Positions 54,745 through 63,689 are shown, counted from the first letter of the stretch. The stretch is 64,000 nt of DNA from Thermodesulfovibrio sp. 3907-1M (GCF_040450955.1 NZ_CP144373.1:1034486-1098485); one strand, 5' to 3'. Numbers and translations: made by a program. The notes: a model not told the origin generated them from the letters alone.

Positions 54745-55895
54745 AGATGGTAAAAAATCTACATATTCTGCTATTAATTTTTATTGTTGTGAGTTCGCTG
54801 AGTTATGCTGCCCAGCCAAAGGAAGAATTAAGGGAGATAAAAAAAGAGATTGACATTCACAAAAGAAAGCTTAAAGAAACAAAGAAAATTGAACAGAATG
54901 TGCTTGAAGATTTAAAGAGGGTTTCAAAGGAGCTTAATGAGATAGAAGGGAAAATAAAAAATCATCGGGCAAAAATAAAAAATCTACAGATAAAAATTGC
55001 AGAAACAGAAAAGGGGATAAAAATTTACAGTGCTCAACTTGAAGAAAGAAAAAGCAATCTTATAAGCAAAATAAAGGGGATTCAGAGACTGAATAATCAA
55101 CCTCACCCAGCCTTAATAATTTTGCTGGAAGAAGACACAACAAAGGCATTCCGTCTGATAAGAAATACTCAAAAAATTATGAATATTGATAAAAACCTTA
55201 TACAACAATACAGAGCCGAGCTCAATAACTTAGTTGTTCAACAAACTGAACTGAAAAAACTTTATGCTTCATTAAAACAGGAAGAGGAAGCATTAAAAAA
55301 AGCAGAAGAGGCTCAAAGGCAAAAGAAGAAAGAAAAGGAGATTTTACTTGCCAGAGTAAGACAGAATAAAGCACTGTATGAGAAAAAAATCAAAGAACTT
55401 GAAGAAAATGCAAGGAGACTTACAAGACTCCTTCAGGAAACAGAAAAAAAAGAAAAAAGGACAGGTAAAATAGAATCTTTACCAGAAGGAGGTTTTACTA
55501 AAAAAAGGGGGACACTTTTATGGCCTGTGAGCGGTCCTGTGGTGGCTCACTATGGCAGTCAGAAGGACCCTGTTTTTAATGTTCCCATCATGAGAAGCGG
55601 AATTTATATTCAGGCACAACCCGGTACTCCAGTAAAAGCATCTGCTGAAGGAAGAGTAGTTTATGCCAGCTATTTCAAAGGATATGAAAACCTTGTTATA
55701 ATAAGTCATGGAGATGGCTACTACACAGTATATGGAAATCTTGGTTCTATGAATGTTAAAGAAGGCGTTTATGTAAAAACAGGACAGGTTATCGGAAGTG
55801 TTGGAACTGCTTCAGCCATAGATACTCCAGCAGTTTATTTTGAGATTAGATACAGAGGAAAACCACTTAATCCAGAACATTGGTTAAGAAAATAA
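54741..55895 (+). CDS. envC: EnvC-like murein hydrolase activator with degenerate LytM (M23) domain
   Basis: A 384-residue exported protein: signal peptide at residues 1 to about 23 (ILLLIFIVVSSLSYA-AQ), long coiled coil (about 25-240), then a LytM/M23 domain (about 260-380). Metal-ligand positions are lost: the usual HxGxD is MRSGIYI, and the second His of HxH is Asn (YTVYGNL). It thus resembles EnvC, which activates amidases rather than cutting murein itself. Overlaps ftsX by 4 bp; the FtsEX-EnvC order confirms its role. ctpA follows after 21 bp. Confidence 0.92.
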   Translation: MKMVKNLHILLLIFIVVSSLSYAAQPKEELREIKKEIDIHKRKLKETKKIEQNVLEDLKRVSKELNEIEGKIKNHRAKIKNLQIKIAETEKGIKIYSAQLEERKSNLISKIKGIQRLNNQPHPALIILLEEDTTKAFRLIRNTQKIMNIDKNLIQQYRAELNNLVVQQTELKKLYASLKQEEEALKKAEEAQRQKKKEKEILLARVRQNKALYEKKIKELEENARRLTRLLQETEKKEKRTGKIESLPEGGFTKKRGTLLWPVSGPVVAHYGSQKDPVFNVPIMRSGIYIQAQPGTPVKASAEGRVVYASYFKGYENLVIISHGDGYYTVYGNLGSMNVKEGVYVKTGQVIGSVGTASAIDTPAVYFEIRYRGKPLNPEHWLRK

Positions 55896-55916
55896 AAAAG
55901 GAGGAAAAAATAAAGG

Positions 55917-57188
55917 ATGAAGAGAAAAATCGTAGTTTCAGCATTAATTTTGATTATTGCCCTTACCGGAATAATGATAGGTAGATGGTCGGCAGCACAG
56001 AATACAGATAGTATTTACGAGGACTTACGCACATTTACCGAGGTTTTTACGACAATAAAGAAAAATTATGTTGAAGATGTTAATCCCCATGAACTCATAA
56101 TATCAGCAATCAAAGGAATGGTCAACTCTCTTGATCCCCACTCTGCCTATTTAACTCCAGAGGCTTATAAAGAATTTCAGACAGAAACCAAGGGCGAATT
56201 TGGAGGAATAGGAATTCAGATCGGAATAAAAGATGGCGTTTTAACAGTAATTGCTCCAATTGAAGACACGCCTGCATGGAAAGCTGGAATTAAAGCAGGA
56301 GATAAAATAATGAAAATTGACGGGCAATCAACAAAAGACATGAATATAAATGATGCTGTATCAAAGATGCGTGGACCAAAGGGAAAGCCTGTTACACTGA
56401 CAATTCAGAGAGATGAATGGAAAGAGCCAAAAGATATAACAATTGTGAGAGATATTATTAAAATTAAAAGCGTTAAATACAAAATGATTGACAAAGAGAT
56501 CGGTTACATAAAACTCATTCAATTTCAGGAAGGCACTGCACAGGATCTGGCAAATGCCTTACAAAGTCTTAAAGAGTCAGGAATGCAGAGTCTTATTCTT
56601 GACCTGAGAAACAATCCTGGAGGACTTCTGCAGAGTGCTGTAGATGTTTCCGAGCAGTTTTTACCTCCAAAGCAGCTTGTTGTATCAATTAAAGGAAGGG
56701 CAGGAGAGAAAATAGATTATTATACGGAAAACTTAAGACCTTCTTACACAGATATACCGATGATTGTTCTTGTAAATCAGGGTTCTGCCTCTGCATCAGA
56801 GATTGTAGCAGGAGCTTTACAGGACTACCGTAGAGCTCTTATTCTCGGGATTCAAACCTTCGGGAAAGGTTCTGTCCAGAGTCTTATACCTTTAAGTGAC
56901 GGCTCTGCTCTGAAACTCACCACAGCAAAATATTACACACCAAAGGGAAGAAGCATTCATGGAGTTGGTATCATGCCAGACATAGTTGTGAAGCTTGAAA
57001 GTAAGAATGGCAAAGAAGTTCCTGTAATAAGAGAAAAGGAACTTGAGCAGCACTTAAAGGGAGAGAAAGTTGAACCTCAGGAAAAAGTTCCACAAGAAGT
57101 TGATGAGAAAGATGATACCCAGCTTCAAAGAGCAATTGATATTCTGAAAAGCTGGAAAATATTGGAAAAACTGAAAAAGGCAGCATAA
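55917..57188 (+). CDS. ctpA: Carboxy-terminal processing protease (S41 family)
   Basis: A 423-residue periplasmic protease with an N-terminal signal/anchor helix (about 5-27), PDZ domain (about 95-175; GEFGGIGIQIGIKDGVLTVI, AGIKAGDKIMKIDG) and S41 catalytic core with Ser in NQGSASASEIVAGAL and Lys in QTFGKGSVQ. It is followed by an acidic/basic tail region. C-terminal proteases of this type commonly degrade or regulate septal hydrolases; placement directly after ftsEX-envC matches that. AAGGAGG precedes ATG 55917 by about 13 nt. A terminator hairpin follows. Confidence 0.95.
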   Translation: MKRKIVVSALILIIALTGIMIGRWSAAQNTDSIYEDLRTFTEVFTTIKKNYVEDVNPHELIISAIKGMVNSLDPHSAYLTPEAYKEFQTETKGEFGGIGIQIGIKDGVLTVIAPIEDTPAWKAGIKAGDKIMKIDGQSTKDMNINDAVSKMRGPKGKPVTLTIQRDEWKEPKDITIVRDIIKIKSVKYKMIDKEIGYIKLIQFQEGTAQDLANALQSLKESGMQSLILDLRNNPGGLLQSAVDVSEQFLPPKQLVVSIKGRAGEKIDYYTENLRPSYTDIPMIVLVNQGSASASEIVAGALQDYRRALILGIQTFGKGSVQSLIPLSDGSALKLTTAKYYTPKGRSIHGVGIMPDIVVKLESKNGKEVPVIREKELEQHLKGEKVEPQEKVPQEVDEKDDTQLQRAIDILKSWKILEKLKKAA

Positions 57189-57213
57189 GGCTGTAAAGAA
57201 ATCCTCACTTTTT

Positions 57214-57229
57214 GTTAAAATATTTTAAC
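57214..57229. promoter_or_regulatory. Perfect 16-bp palindrome upstream of yceD-rpmF-plsX-fabH
   Basis: GTTAAAATATTTTAAC equals its own complement and lies just before the ctpA terminator and 41 bp before yceD. It could be an operator for a fatty-acid or phospholipid regulator of the plsX-fabH operon, or part of a promoter. No known regulator was matched. Confidence 0.4.
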
Positions 57230-57257
57230 TCCCGTTTAACGGGAGAATTTTATTTTT
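57229..57257 (+). terminator. Rho-independent terminator after ctpA
   Basis: CTCCCGTT-TAACGGGAG stem-loop (57229-57245) followed by AATTTTATTTTT (to 57257). It separates the ftsEX-envC-ctpA unit from yceD and overlaps the last base of the palindrome. Confidence 0.75.
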
Positions 57258-57269
57258 GAGGTCTTTAAG

Positions 57270-57788
57270 ATGAAACTTGAGGTCTTTGATATACCTGATG
57301 AAGGAGTTGAGATTGAAATTGAAGAAACTCCGAAGATAGATGGAGTGAAGATTACTCAAGCATTTAAGGCGATTTTAAGAATAGAAAAAAAAGGCGTGGA
57401 AGTTTTTGTAAAAGGTATTGTAAGTGGAGAAGTGGAACTCCAATGCAGCAGATGTCTCAGGGAATATACAATGCCTATAAAAACTCTGGTGGAAGTTACC
57501 TATCATCCAATTGAGGAACTGAATAAGGAAGAACTTATGGAGCTAAAAAGGGACGAAATGGATATAGATTTTTACAGAGACGGATTGATTGATACAGCAG
57601 ATATAATTCGTGATCAGATTTTGCTTAATATTCCCATGAAACCTTTGTGTTCGGAAAACTGTAAAGGCTTATGTCCTGTTTGTGGAACAGATTTAAATGA
57701 ATCTGAATGCGGATGTGTTGTTAAAGAAATAGATCCAAGAATGGCAGTATTACAAACACTTTTAAGGAGGATGAAGACAAATGGCTAA
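57270..57788 (+). CDS. YceD/DUF177 protein, presumed 23S rRNA-accumulation factor
   Basis: A 172-residue DUF177 protein. The conserved CSRCLREY-type motif (Cys near 58 and 61), the acidic ELMELKRDEMDIDFY and the C-terminal Cys-rich CSENCKGLCPVCGTDLNESECGC are all present. YceD is linked to rRNA accumulation in E. coli; role is family knowledge. It overlaps rpmF by 8 bp. The order yceD-rpmF-plsX-fabH is widespread. ATG 57270 follows GAGGTCTTTAAG. Confidence 0.93.
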   Translation: MKLEVFDIPDEGVEIEIEETPKIDGVKITQAFKAILRIEKKGVEVFVKGIVSGEVELQCSRCLREYTMPIKTLVEVTYHPIEELNKEELMELKRDEMDIDFYRDGLIDTADIIRDQILLNIPMKPLCSENCKGLCPVCGTDLNESECGCVVKEIDPRMAVLQTLLRRMKTNG

Positions 57789-57963
57789 TCCAAGACATCG
57801 TCATACCCCTTCAAGAAGGGACAAAAGAAGAGCAAACTGGTTTAAAATGGCTGTACCCACACTTGTTGAATGCCCTGAATGCAAGGAGCCAAAGCTTCCT
57901 CACAGGGTATGTCCAAACTGTGGAAGTTACAAAGGTAGAAAATTCTTAGAGGTTGAAGAGTAA
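57781..57963 (+). CDS. rpmF: 50S ribosomal protein L32
   Basis: A 60-residue L32: basic N-terminal PRHRHTPSRRDKRRANWF followed by a zinc-ribbon with two Cys pairs, CPECKEPKLPHRVCPNCG. The retained cysteine pairs mark the zinc-binding (C+) form, relevant to zinc homeostasis. Starts 8 bp before the yceD stop, behind AAGGAGG inside that gene; plsX follows 8 bp downstream. Confidence 0.97.
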   Translation: MANPRHRHTPSRRDKRRANWFKMAVPTLVECPECKEPKLPHRVCPNCGSYKGRKFLEVEE

Positions 57964-57971
57964 GCTAAAAA

Positions 57972-59009
57972 ATGCTAAAAATTGCGGTTGATGCAATGGG
58001 GGGTGATTTTGCTCCTGAGGTAAATATCCTGGGCGCTATAGAAGCAGTCTCAGACAATGAGATAGAAGTAATCCTTGTTGGAGATGAAGAGAAAATTAAA
58101 GAATTTTTAAAAGAAAAGAGGAATTTAAAAGGCAAAGTTTCTGTTTTAAATACTGAAGACCATATTCTCATGGATGAAAATGTCTCATCTGCCATCAGAA
58201 GAAAAAACACATCCATGAGAAAAGCCATAGAACTTGTAAAAGAAGGCAAAGCCAATGCAGTTTTAAGTGCTGGTAATTCTGGTGCAATGATGGCTTTAAG
58301 CTTTCTTTTACTTGGTAAACTGCCAAATGTGGACAGGCCAGCTATTGCCACAGTAATGCCCTGTCTTAAAGGACATTTTATACTTCTTGATGCAGGTGCT
58401 AATGTGGACTGTAAAGCAGAACATCTGGTTCAGTTTGCCTATATGGGATATGCTTATCATAAAGCCCTTTTTAACTCTTCATCCCCCAGAGTAGCACTTC
58501 TCAGTATAGGTGAAGAAGGAACAAAGGGAAATGAAGCAACAAAAGAAGCATTCAAACTTCTAAAGGATTCAAATCTCAATTTTATTGGGAACATTGAAGG
58601 CAAAGACATATTTTTCGGTTCTGCTGATGTGGTTGTATGTGATGGCTTTGTTGGCAACATTGTTCTTAAAGTAGGAGAAGGACTTGCAGAAGCATTGATG
58701 AAGATGCTTAAAAGAGAGATTGTAGAGCTTATAACTGGAAGACTTGGCTATATAATGATAAAACCTGCGATAAAAAGTTTTCGGAAGAAAGTTGACTACT
58801 CCGAGTATGGTGGTGCTCTTTTGCTCGGTATTAATGGTACGAGCATAATATGCCATGGAAGGTCTTCAGCAAAGGCAATAAAAAATGCAATAAAGGTTGC
58901 TGCAGAAATGGCAAAAAAAGAGATTTACAGGATAATCTCAGAAAGCTTACAAAATACGGAGGAAATTGATGAAAGCCAGAATAGTATCAACAGGCTCTTA
59001 TATTCCTGA
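57972..59009 (+). CDS. plsX: Phosphate acyltransferase PlsX
   Basis: A 345-residue acyl-ACP:phosphate acyltransferase that makes acyl-phosphate for PlsY in phospholipid synthesis. Typical N-terminus IAVDAMGGDFAPEVNI; then VLSAGNSGAMMALSFLLLG, DAGANVDCKAEHLVQFAYMG, LLSIGEEGTKGNEATKEAF and VVVCDGFVGNIVLKVGEG. Overlaps fabH by 41 bp, more than usual. Start ATG 57972 lacks a strong ribosome binding site; it is 8 bp from rpmF. Confidence 0.96.
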   Translation: MLKIAVDAMGGDFAPEVNILGAIEAVSDNEIEVILVGDEEKIKEFLKEKRNLKGKVSVLNTEDHILMDENVSSAIRRKNTSMRKAIELVKEGKANAVLSAGNSGAMMALSFLLLGKLPNVDRPAIATVMPCLKGHFILLDAGANVDCKAEHLVQFAYMGYAYHKALFNSSSPRVALLSIGEEGTKGNEATKEAFKLLKDSNLNFIGNIEGKDIFFGSADVVVCDGFVGNIVLKVGEGLAEALMKMLKREIVELITGRLGYIMIKPAIKSFRKKVDYSEYGGALLLGINGTSIICHGRSSAKAIKNAIKVAAEMAKKEIYRIISESLQNTEEIDESQNSINRLLYS

Positions 59010-59946
59010 GAAAATTTTAACAAACCATGATCTTGAAAAAATGGTTGAAACATCCGATGAATGGATAACAGAAAGAACAGGAATAAAGGAAAGAAGAATA
59101 GCTTCAGCAGAACAGGCAACAAGTGACCTTGCCTACGAAGCTTCATTGAAAGCATTAAAAAATGCAAACTTAACTGCAAAAGATGTAGATTTAATCATCG
59201 TTGCCACAGTTACTCCAGACATGCTTGTTCCGTCTGCAGCCTGCATTCTTCAGATGAAACTTGGAGCAACCAATGCAGTAGCCTTTGACATAAATGGTGC
59301 TTGCACTGGCTTTATATATGCCCTTGCTGTGGCTGAAAAATTTATAAGAACAGGTGCATCAAAAAGAGCACTTGTCATAGGTGCTGAGACTCTTTCGAGA
59401 TTTACAGACTGGACTGACAGAACCACATGCGTTCTTCTGGCTGACGGAGCAGGTGCTGTTATCCTTGAGCCAACAAAGAAGGATGAAGGAATTAAGATAA
59501 TAGACATTTTTTCAGATGGCACAATGTGGGATTTTATCCACATGCCAGCAGGTGGTTCTAAAATGCCTGTTACAGAAGATGTAATTAAACAGAGGCTTAA
59601 CTTCATAAAAATGAGAGGCAATGAAACATTTAAAGTAGCGGTAAAAACACTTGAGGAAATTGTTGATACTACTTTAAAAAAAGCTGGAATTTCCTCTTCA
59701 GAACTTGCTCTTTTAGTTCCCCATCAGGCAAACATTAGAATTATTCAGGCAATGGCTAAAAGACTTAATCTTCCAATGGAAAAAGTAATGGTAAATATCA
59801 ATAAATACGGCAATACCTCAGCAGCCTCCATCCCCATTGCACTTGATGAAGCAAATGAGCAGGGTAAAATCAAAAGAGGTGATTACATTATGCTTGCGGC
59901 TTTTGGTGCAGGATTGACATGGGGTACTACTTTAATTAAGTGGTAA
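58969..59946 (+). CDS. fabH: Beta-ketoacyl-ACP synthase III
   Basis: A 325-residue condensing enzyme that starts fatty-acid synthesis from acetyl-CoA and malonyl-ACP. Catalytic triad: Cys in DINGACTGFIYAL (near 112), His in LLVPHQANIRI (near 245) and Asn in NKYGNTSAASIPIAL (near 275). TSDEWITERTGIKERRIA is the usual N-terminal signature. ATG 58969 is chosen over the adjacent TTG 58966; GGAGG precedes it at correct distance inside the plsX end. It is convergent with the TVP38-like gene (2-bp gap). Confidence 0.95.
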   Translation: MKARIVSTGSYIPEKILTNHDLEKMVETSDEWITERTGIKERRIASAEQATSDLAYEASLKALKNANLTAKDVDLIIVATVTPDMLVPSAACILQMKLGATNAVAFDINGACTGFIYALAVAEKFIRTGASKRALVIGAETLSRFTDWTDRTTCVLLADGAGAVILEPTKKDEGIKIIDIFSDGTMWDFIHMPAGGSKMPVTEDVIKQRLNFIKMRGNETFKVAVKTLEEIVDTTLKKAGISSSELALLVPHQANIRIIQAMAKRLNLPMEKVMVNINKYGNTSAASIPIALDEANEQGKIKRGDYIMLAAFGAGLTWGTTLIKW

Positions 59947-59948
59947 TT

Positions 59949-60665
59949 TTATTTTTTCCTTTTATTTTTTCTGTATCTGCTTATGTGCCAGATTCTTAAA
60001 AGGCGTTCAATTTTCTCTTTAAATAGCCATACTACTATCATTGTAACTGCTGCAACTCCTGCGAGACTGAAAAACTTTTCATACTCATGATGTCTCAGAT
60101 AATCACCGCCAAGAGAAAGAAGAACTGTTCCGAGAAGTCTTCCAACTCCTGCAATTACTGTAAATTCAAGCACACTTAGTCTGCTCAAACCGAGGAAGTA
60201 ACTCAGATAGTCCTTTGGAAATCCCGGAATAAGAAAAAGAAAAAATACTAAAAAAGCACCTTTATGATGAAGTAGATAATCAAACTTGCTGAGAACCACT
60301 GGATCAACAACTTTCTCAATAAATGGTCTTCCAAATACTCTTCCAAGAATGAATGCAACTACTGAACCAAGCGTAAGTCCAATTGTGGATAATACTATTC
60401 CACCAACTGTTCCGTATAAATATCCTCCAAGTAATCCTGTAACCTCACCGGGAATTGGTGCAGCCACTACCTGAAAAGCCTGAAGTATTACAAAACCTAC
60501 AACACCGAATGGTCCGAGAGACTGGATGAATTTTCTGAGTTTTTCCTCATTCAGAAATAACTCAATTATTCCAAATTTGTAAGCTAAAAATACTGATAAA
60601 GCAATAAGCACTGCCAGAGCAAAGACTCTTAGCAGTGCTTTAAAAGTTATCTTATTTTTTACCAC
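59949..60665 (-). CDS. TVP38/TMEM64 (DedA-superfamily) membrane protein
   Basis: A 238-residue polytopic protein with about five membrane segments. The SNARE-associated/DedA domain core [20 protein letters not shown] (about residues 72-90), [21 protein letters not shown] and [20 protein letters not shown] are characteristic. DedA/TVP38 proteins act in lipid scrambling and undecaprenyl-phosphate recycling in some bacteria; the specific role here is open. It overlaps the slipin gene by 14 bp. The 3' end is 2 bp from convergent fabH. Confidence 0.9.
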   Translation of the reverse strand: MVKNKITFKALLRVFALAVLIALSVFLAYKFGIIELFLNEEKLRKFIQSLGPFGVVGFVILQAFQVVAAPIPGEVTGLLGGYLYGTVGGIVLSTIGLTLGSVVAFILGRVFGRPFIEKVVDPVVLSKFDYLLHHKGAFLVFFLFLIPGFPKDYLSYFLGLSRLSVLEFTVIAGVGRLLGTVLLSLGGDYLRHHEYEKFFSLAGVAAVTMIVVWLFKEKIERLLRIWHISRYRKNKRKK

Positions 60666-61425
60666 GAGATATGAGCTCCATAAAGGGAGTTATTAAATCT
60701 ATAGGTAGAGGGAAAAGAATTGTTGAATTTTTTTCAGATGCAATCTCTTTAAGGGTTTGCAGATATCTGAGCTGGAGTGCTGCTGGTTCTGAGGAGATTA
60801 TTCTTGCAGCTTCTGTGAGCTTTTCAGCTGCCTGGAGCTCTCCCTCAGCATGGATTATTTTTGCCCTACGCTCTCTTTCTGCCTCAGCCTGTCTTGCCAT
60901 TGCTCTGAGCATCTCCTGAGGAAGGTCAACATTTTTAACCTCCACAGCAGTAACCTTAATTCCCCATGGCTCTGTCTGAGAGTCAATTACTTTTTGAAGC
61001 TCTGCATTAATCTGTTCACGATTGGTAAGTAGGTCCTGAAGTTCACTCTGTCCGAGAATGCTCCTAAGGGTTGTCTGGGCAATCTGGCTTGTGGCATAGT
61101 AAAAATCTTCAACTGCTGTAACTGCCTTAATGGGATCAATTGGTCTGAAGTATACAACGGCATTAACCTTAACAGAGACATTGTCCTTTGTAATAACATC
61201 CTGAGCTGGAACATCCATTGTGACAATTCTTAGGCTTACTTTGACCATTTTATCAATTACTGGCCAGATGATGACGAGTCCTGGACCTTTCACTGGGATT
61301 ACTCTTCCCAGTCTGAATACTACACCTCTTTCGTATTCTTTAAGAATTTTGATTGCGCTGCTTAGAATGTAAATGGCAAGAAAAATAATTACAATCAAAG
61401 TTAAAAGTGATGTTTCAAAAAACAT
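60652..61425 (-). CDS. Slipin (stomatin/prohibitin family) membrane scaffold
   Basis: A 257-residue SPFH protein: N-terminal membrane hairpin (about 5-25), SPFH domain ([72 protein letters not shown]) and a helical C-terminal part with [21 protein letters not shown]. It probably forms membrane microdomain rings. Such slipins are often paired with NfeD membrane proteins, but here the partner is a TVP38-like protein; NfeD is not adjacent. AGGAGGG precedes ATG 61425; the chemoreceptor gene lies 10 bp upstream in the same orientation. Confidence 0.92.
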   Translation of the reverse strand: MFFETSLLTLIVIIFLAIYILSSAIKILKEYERGVVFRLGRVIPVKGPGLVIIWPVIDKMVKVSLRIVTMDVPAQDVITKDNVSVKVNAVVYFRPIDPIKAVTAVEDFYYATSQIAQTTLRSILGQSELQDLLTNREQINAELQKVIDSQTEPWGIKVTAVEVKNVDLPQEMLRAMARQAEAERERRAKIIHAEGELQAAEKLTEAARIISSEPAALQLRYLQTLKEIASEKNSTILFPLPIDLITPFMELISRGKK

Positions 61426-61434
61426 AAACCCTCC

Positions 61435-63054
61435 TTAAACTTTAAATCTGCCTATGGCAGTATTCAACTCTGCACCAAGCCTTGCAATATCGCTTGCTGT
61501 CTGTGCTGACTGGTCAACTGCAAGAGATATCTCCTTTGAACCCTCTGCAATACTTCCAATGTCCTGAGTAATATGGTCTGTTACTGAGCTCATCTCCTCT
61601 GTTGCAGATGCTATCTGCTGTATCATGCTCTGCAGTTCCTCTGCCTTACTAAGTATCTGTCCGAGTATATTTGCAGCTTTCTGACTCAGCTCAACTCCAC
61701 TTGCCACCTTCTTTGTAGCATCTTCCATCGAACCCTCTGCCACATCTACCTCTGTCTGTATCCCCCTTATCATCTCCGCTATCTCATCTGTTGCCTTTGC
61801 TGTCCTTTCTGCAAGTTTGCGAACTTCATCTGCTACAACCGCAAAACCCCGACCCTGTTCACCTGCCCTTGCTGCCTCTATTGCTGCATTCAATGCAAGC
61901 AGATTCGTCTGGTCAGCTATGTCTTTAATTACTGTAACAATCTCTCCAATCTGACGGGAACGGTCTCCTAAAACATTTATTACCTCTGAAAGCTTCTGTA
62001 TGGCACCTTCTATTACTTTTATCTCCTTTGCAGTATTAAGTGTCATGTCTCTTCCATCTTTTGCCACACTGGCTGTTGTAACAGAAACTTCTGCTATCTG
62101 TGATGCATTCTTTGCTATGTCAACCACTGTCTGGCTCATCTCCTCAGCAGCAGATGCAATCTGACTTGCACGCTCTGTCTGGGATTTGAGATTTCTGGAT
62201 ATCTCTTCTGTTGTTGCTGAAAGCTGTTCACTTGATGAAGCAAGGGAGCTTGAGATCGTCTTTGACTCTGCAATAAGGGCTTTAATGCTTGCTATTGCTT
62301 CATGAAGACTTTGAGAGATCATTCCAAGCTCATCTTTGCTTTCTACTTTTATATCCACCGATAAATCACCCTGTGCAACTCTCTCAAGCACTCCTTTAAG
62401 CTCTGTAACAGGTTTTTTAACTGAACGGGAGATAAACAGAGCAAAAGCAACTCCTATCAATACCGAGGCAGCTGTGAAAATAACAATGATAAGGATTTCC
62501 CTTACTATAATTGAATTTATTTCTGCAATTCCTGCATCAAGCTTTTTATTGTGAAAACTTACTTCCTCGTCAAGAGCTTTTTCAAGCCGAGCAAGCTTTG
62601 GTGAAACTTCACGATTAAATAATTCTATTGCTTCCTTATTTTTACCTGCAACTGCGAGTTCTATTACCTTATTGTTTGCCTGAGCTGCATCTTTTACTGC
62701 ATCTTCAATGTTTTTTAAATGCTGTTCACCTTCTTTTGTATGGGTTTTTTTTCTTATTGCTTCTAATTTTTCTCTGTATTTAGCTCTGTTTTCATCAATG
62801 GCTTTTTTAAGCTCCTGCTTTGCCTTTGAATCTTCAGTAAGCATCATGTCTTTTACATCATCAACCACTCCAATAATAGCTCTTCTTACACTAACGGCAT
62901 CGTTTAATTTGCCTATTCTTTCATCAATGTCTGTAATATCACTTTTAATAGAGGATAACTGTAAAAGTGTTATAAAACCTGACAAAATTAAAAAAAGGAT
63001 AACAACTCCAAATCCCACCCCAAGCTTTTTACCAATTGTAAGATTCTTAAACAC
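61435..63054 (-). CDS. Methyl-accepting chemotaxis protein
   Basis: A 539-residue chemoreceptor: first membrane helix (about 10-32), a four-helix-bundle ligand domain of the 4HB_MCP type (about 35-185), second helix (about 187-208), HAMP (about 210-262) and a cytoplasmic methyl-accepting coiled coil with the tip signature QIGEIVTVIKDIADQTNLLALNAAIEAARAGEQGRGFAVVADEVRKLAERT. The C-terminus has no CheR-binding pentapeptide. GTG 63054 follows a G-rich ribosome-binding stretch (GGGGGG). No che genes are in the window, so the ligand is unknown. Confidence 0.96.
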   Translation of the reverse strand: MFKNLTIGKKLGVGFGVVILFLILSGFITLLQLSSIKSDITDIDERIGKLNDAVSVRRAIIGVVDDVKDMMLTEDSKAKQELKKAIDENRAKYREKLEAIRKKTHTKEGEQHLKNIEDAVKDAAQANNKVIELAVAGKNKEAIELFNREVSPKLARLEKALDEEVSFHNKKLDAGIAEINSIIVREILIIVIFTAASVLIGVAFALFISRSVKKPVTELKGVLERVAQGDLSVDIKVESKDELGMISQSLHEAIASIKALIAESKTISSSLASSSEQLSATTEEISRNLKSQTERASQIASAAEEMSQTVVDIAKNASQIAEVSVTTASVAKDGRDMTLNTAKEIKVIEGAIQKLSEVINVLGDRSRQIGEIVTVIKDIADQTNLLALNAAIEAARAGEQGRGFAVVADEVRKLAERTAKATDEIAEMIRGIQTEVDVAEGSMEDATKKVASGVELSQKAANILGQILSKAEELQSMIQQIASATEEMSSVTDHITQDIGSIAEGSKEISLAVDQSAQTASDIARLGAELNTAIGRFKV

Positions 63055-63082
63055 TGCTTAATCCCCCCCTTTTTGTTTTACT

Positions 63083-63105
63083 ACTCGAGCCTGCAAGGCA
63101 GGCGA
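63083..63105. other. Hairpin in the leader of the chemoreceptor gene
   Basis: CTCG-AG-CCTGC then AAG then GCAGG-CGAG forms a bulged stem just upstream of the MCP ribosome binding site (minus strand). It could be a terminator for transcripts from the repeat block, or a leader structure; the sequence alone does not decide. Confidence 0.5.
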
Positions 63106-63169
63106 GAAATACCTATTTTTTCTACTTTTTCATTATAAAGTAATCTCATTTATTTTTCAATAAAAAAGT

Positions 63170-63506
63170 AGGAGATTCTTCGCTTCGCTCAGAATGATAA
63201 ACTGAAGACACAAAACAGAGGAGATTCCTCGCTTGCGCTCGGAATGACAAATTGAAAGGTCATTCCGAGGGGGCTCAATGCCCCGAGGAATCTCTGAGTC
63301 TTTCAATACAAAAAAAAGCGGAGGAGATTCCTCGCTTCGCTCGGAATGACAAAGGAAAAGGTCGGAATGACAAAGGAAAAAGTCGGAATGACAAAGAAAA
63401 AAGGTCGGAATGACAAAGGAAAAAGCTCGGAATGACAAAGTATGGGCAGGCTCGGAATGACAAAGGAAAAAGTCAGAATGACAGGGAAAAGGGCTCGGGA
63501 TGACAG
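63170..63506. repeat. Intergenic repeat block 3
   Basis: The 536-bp gap between the chemoreceptor and tRNA-Sec holds half copies of the GTCATTCCGAG element (63170-63258), one complete 92-bp unit (63259-63350) and an array of eight TCGGAATGAC-type ends starting at 63341, 63362, 63383, 63405, 63427, 63452, 63473 and 63495, each followed by an AAAGGAAAAAG-like spacer. Open frames over it are repeat artefacts. Confidence 0.88.
63259..63350. repeat. 92-bp element with 11-bp perfect terminal inverted repeats (copy 3)
   Basis: GTCATTCCGAG at 63259-63269 and CTCGGAATGAC at 63340-63350. The interior contains the same core (CTGAGTCTTTCAAT) and GAGGAATCTC/GAGATTCCTC pair as copies 1 and 2; the A-rich part differs slightly (AAAAAAAAGCGG). 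Confidence 0.85.
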
Positions 63507-63553
63507 AAAGTAAACGTTCATGAGAGTAATTCTAATGGTATTTTTAGAAGGTT

Positions 63554-63582
63554 TTGAAAAATTTTTTAAAATCCTGTAAAAT
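63554..63582 (+). promoter_or_regulatory. Putative promoter of tRNA-Sec
   Basis: TTGAAA (63554-63559), 17-bp spacer, TAAAAT (63577-63582), 9 nt before the tRNA 5' end. Confidence 0.55.
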
Positions 63583-63591
63583 TCTATAACT

Positions 63592-63689
63592 GGGAGTGTA
63601 TGGGGTTCTGGTGTCCCTCCTGGACTTCAAATCCAGTGTTGCCTGCGAGGAGCAGGCAGGGTGGGTTCGATTCCCACACACTCCCGCCA
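63592..63689 (+). tRNA. selC: tRNA-Sec (TCA anticodon), selenocysteine tRNA
   Basis: A 98-nt tRNA including encoded CCA. The 8-bp acceptor stem (GGGAGTGT/ACACTCCC), anticodon stem CTGGA/TCCAG with loop CTTCAAA (anticodon TCA) and a long variable arm (GCCTGCGAGGAGCAGGC) are the hallmarks of bacterial tRNA-Sec. It implies that the organism inserts selenocysteine at UGA. No selA, selB, selD or selenoprotein gene was recognised in the window. Confidence 0.96.

Noticed and set aside
63083-63105. Relation of the hairpin GCCTGC-GCAGGC to the tRNA-Sec variable arm
   Set aside because: Only a six-base stem is shared, which is expected by chance for GC-rich stems; no wider similarity to the tRNA.
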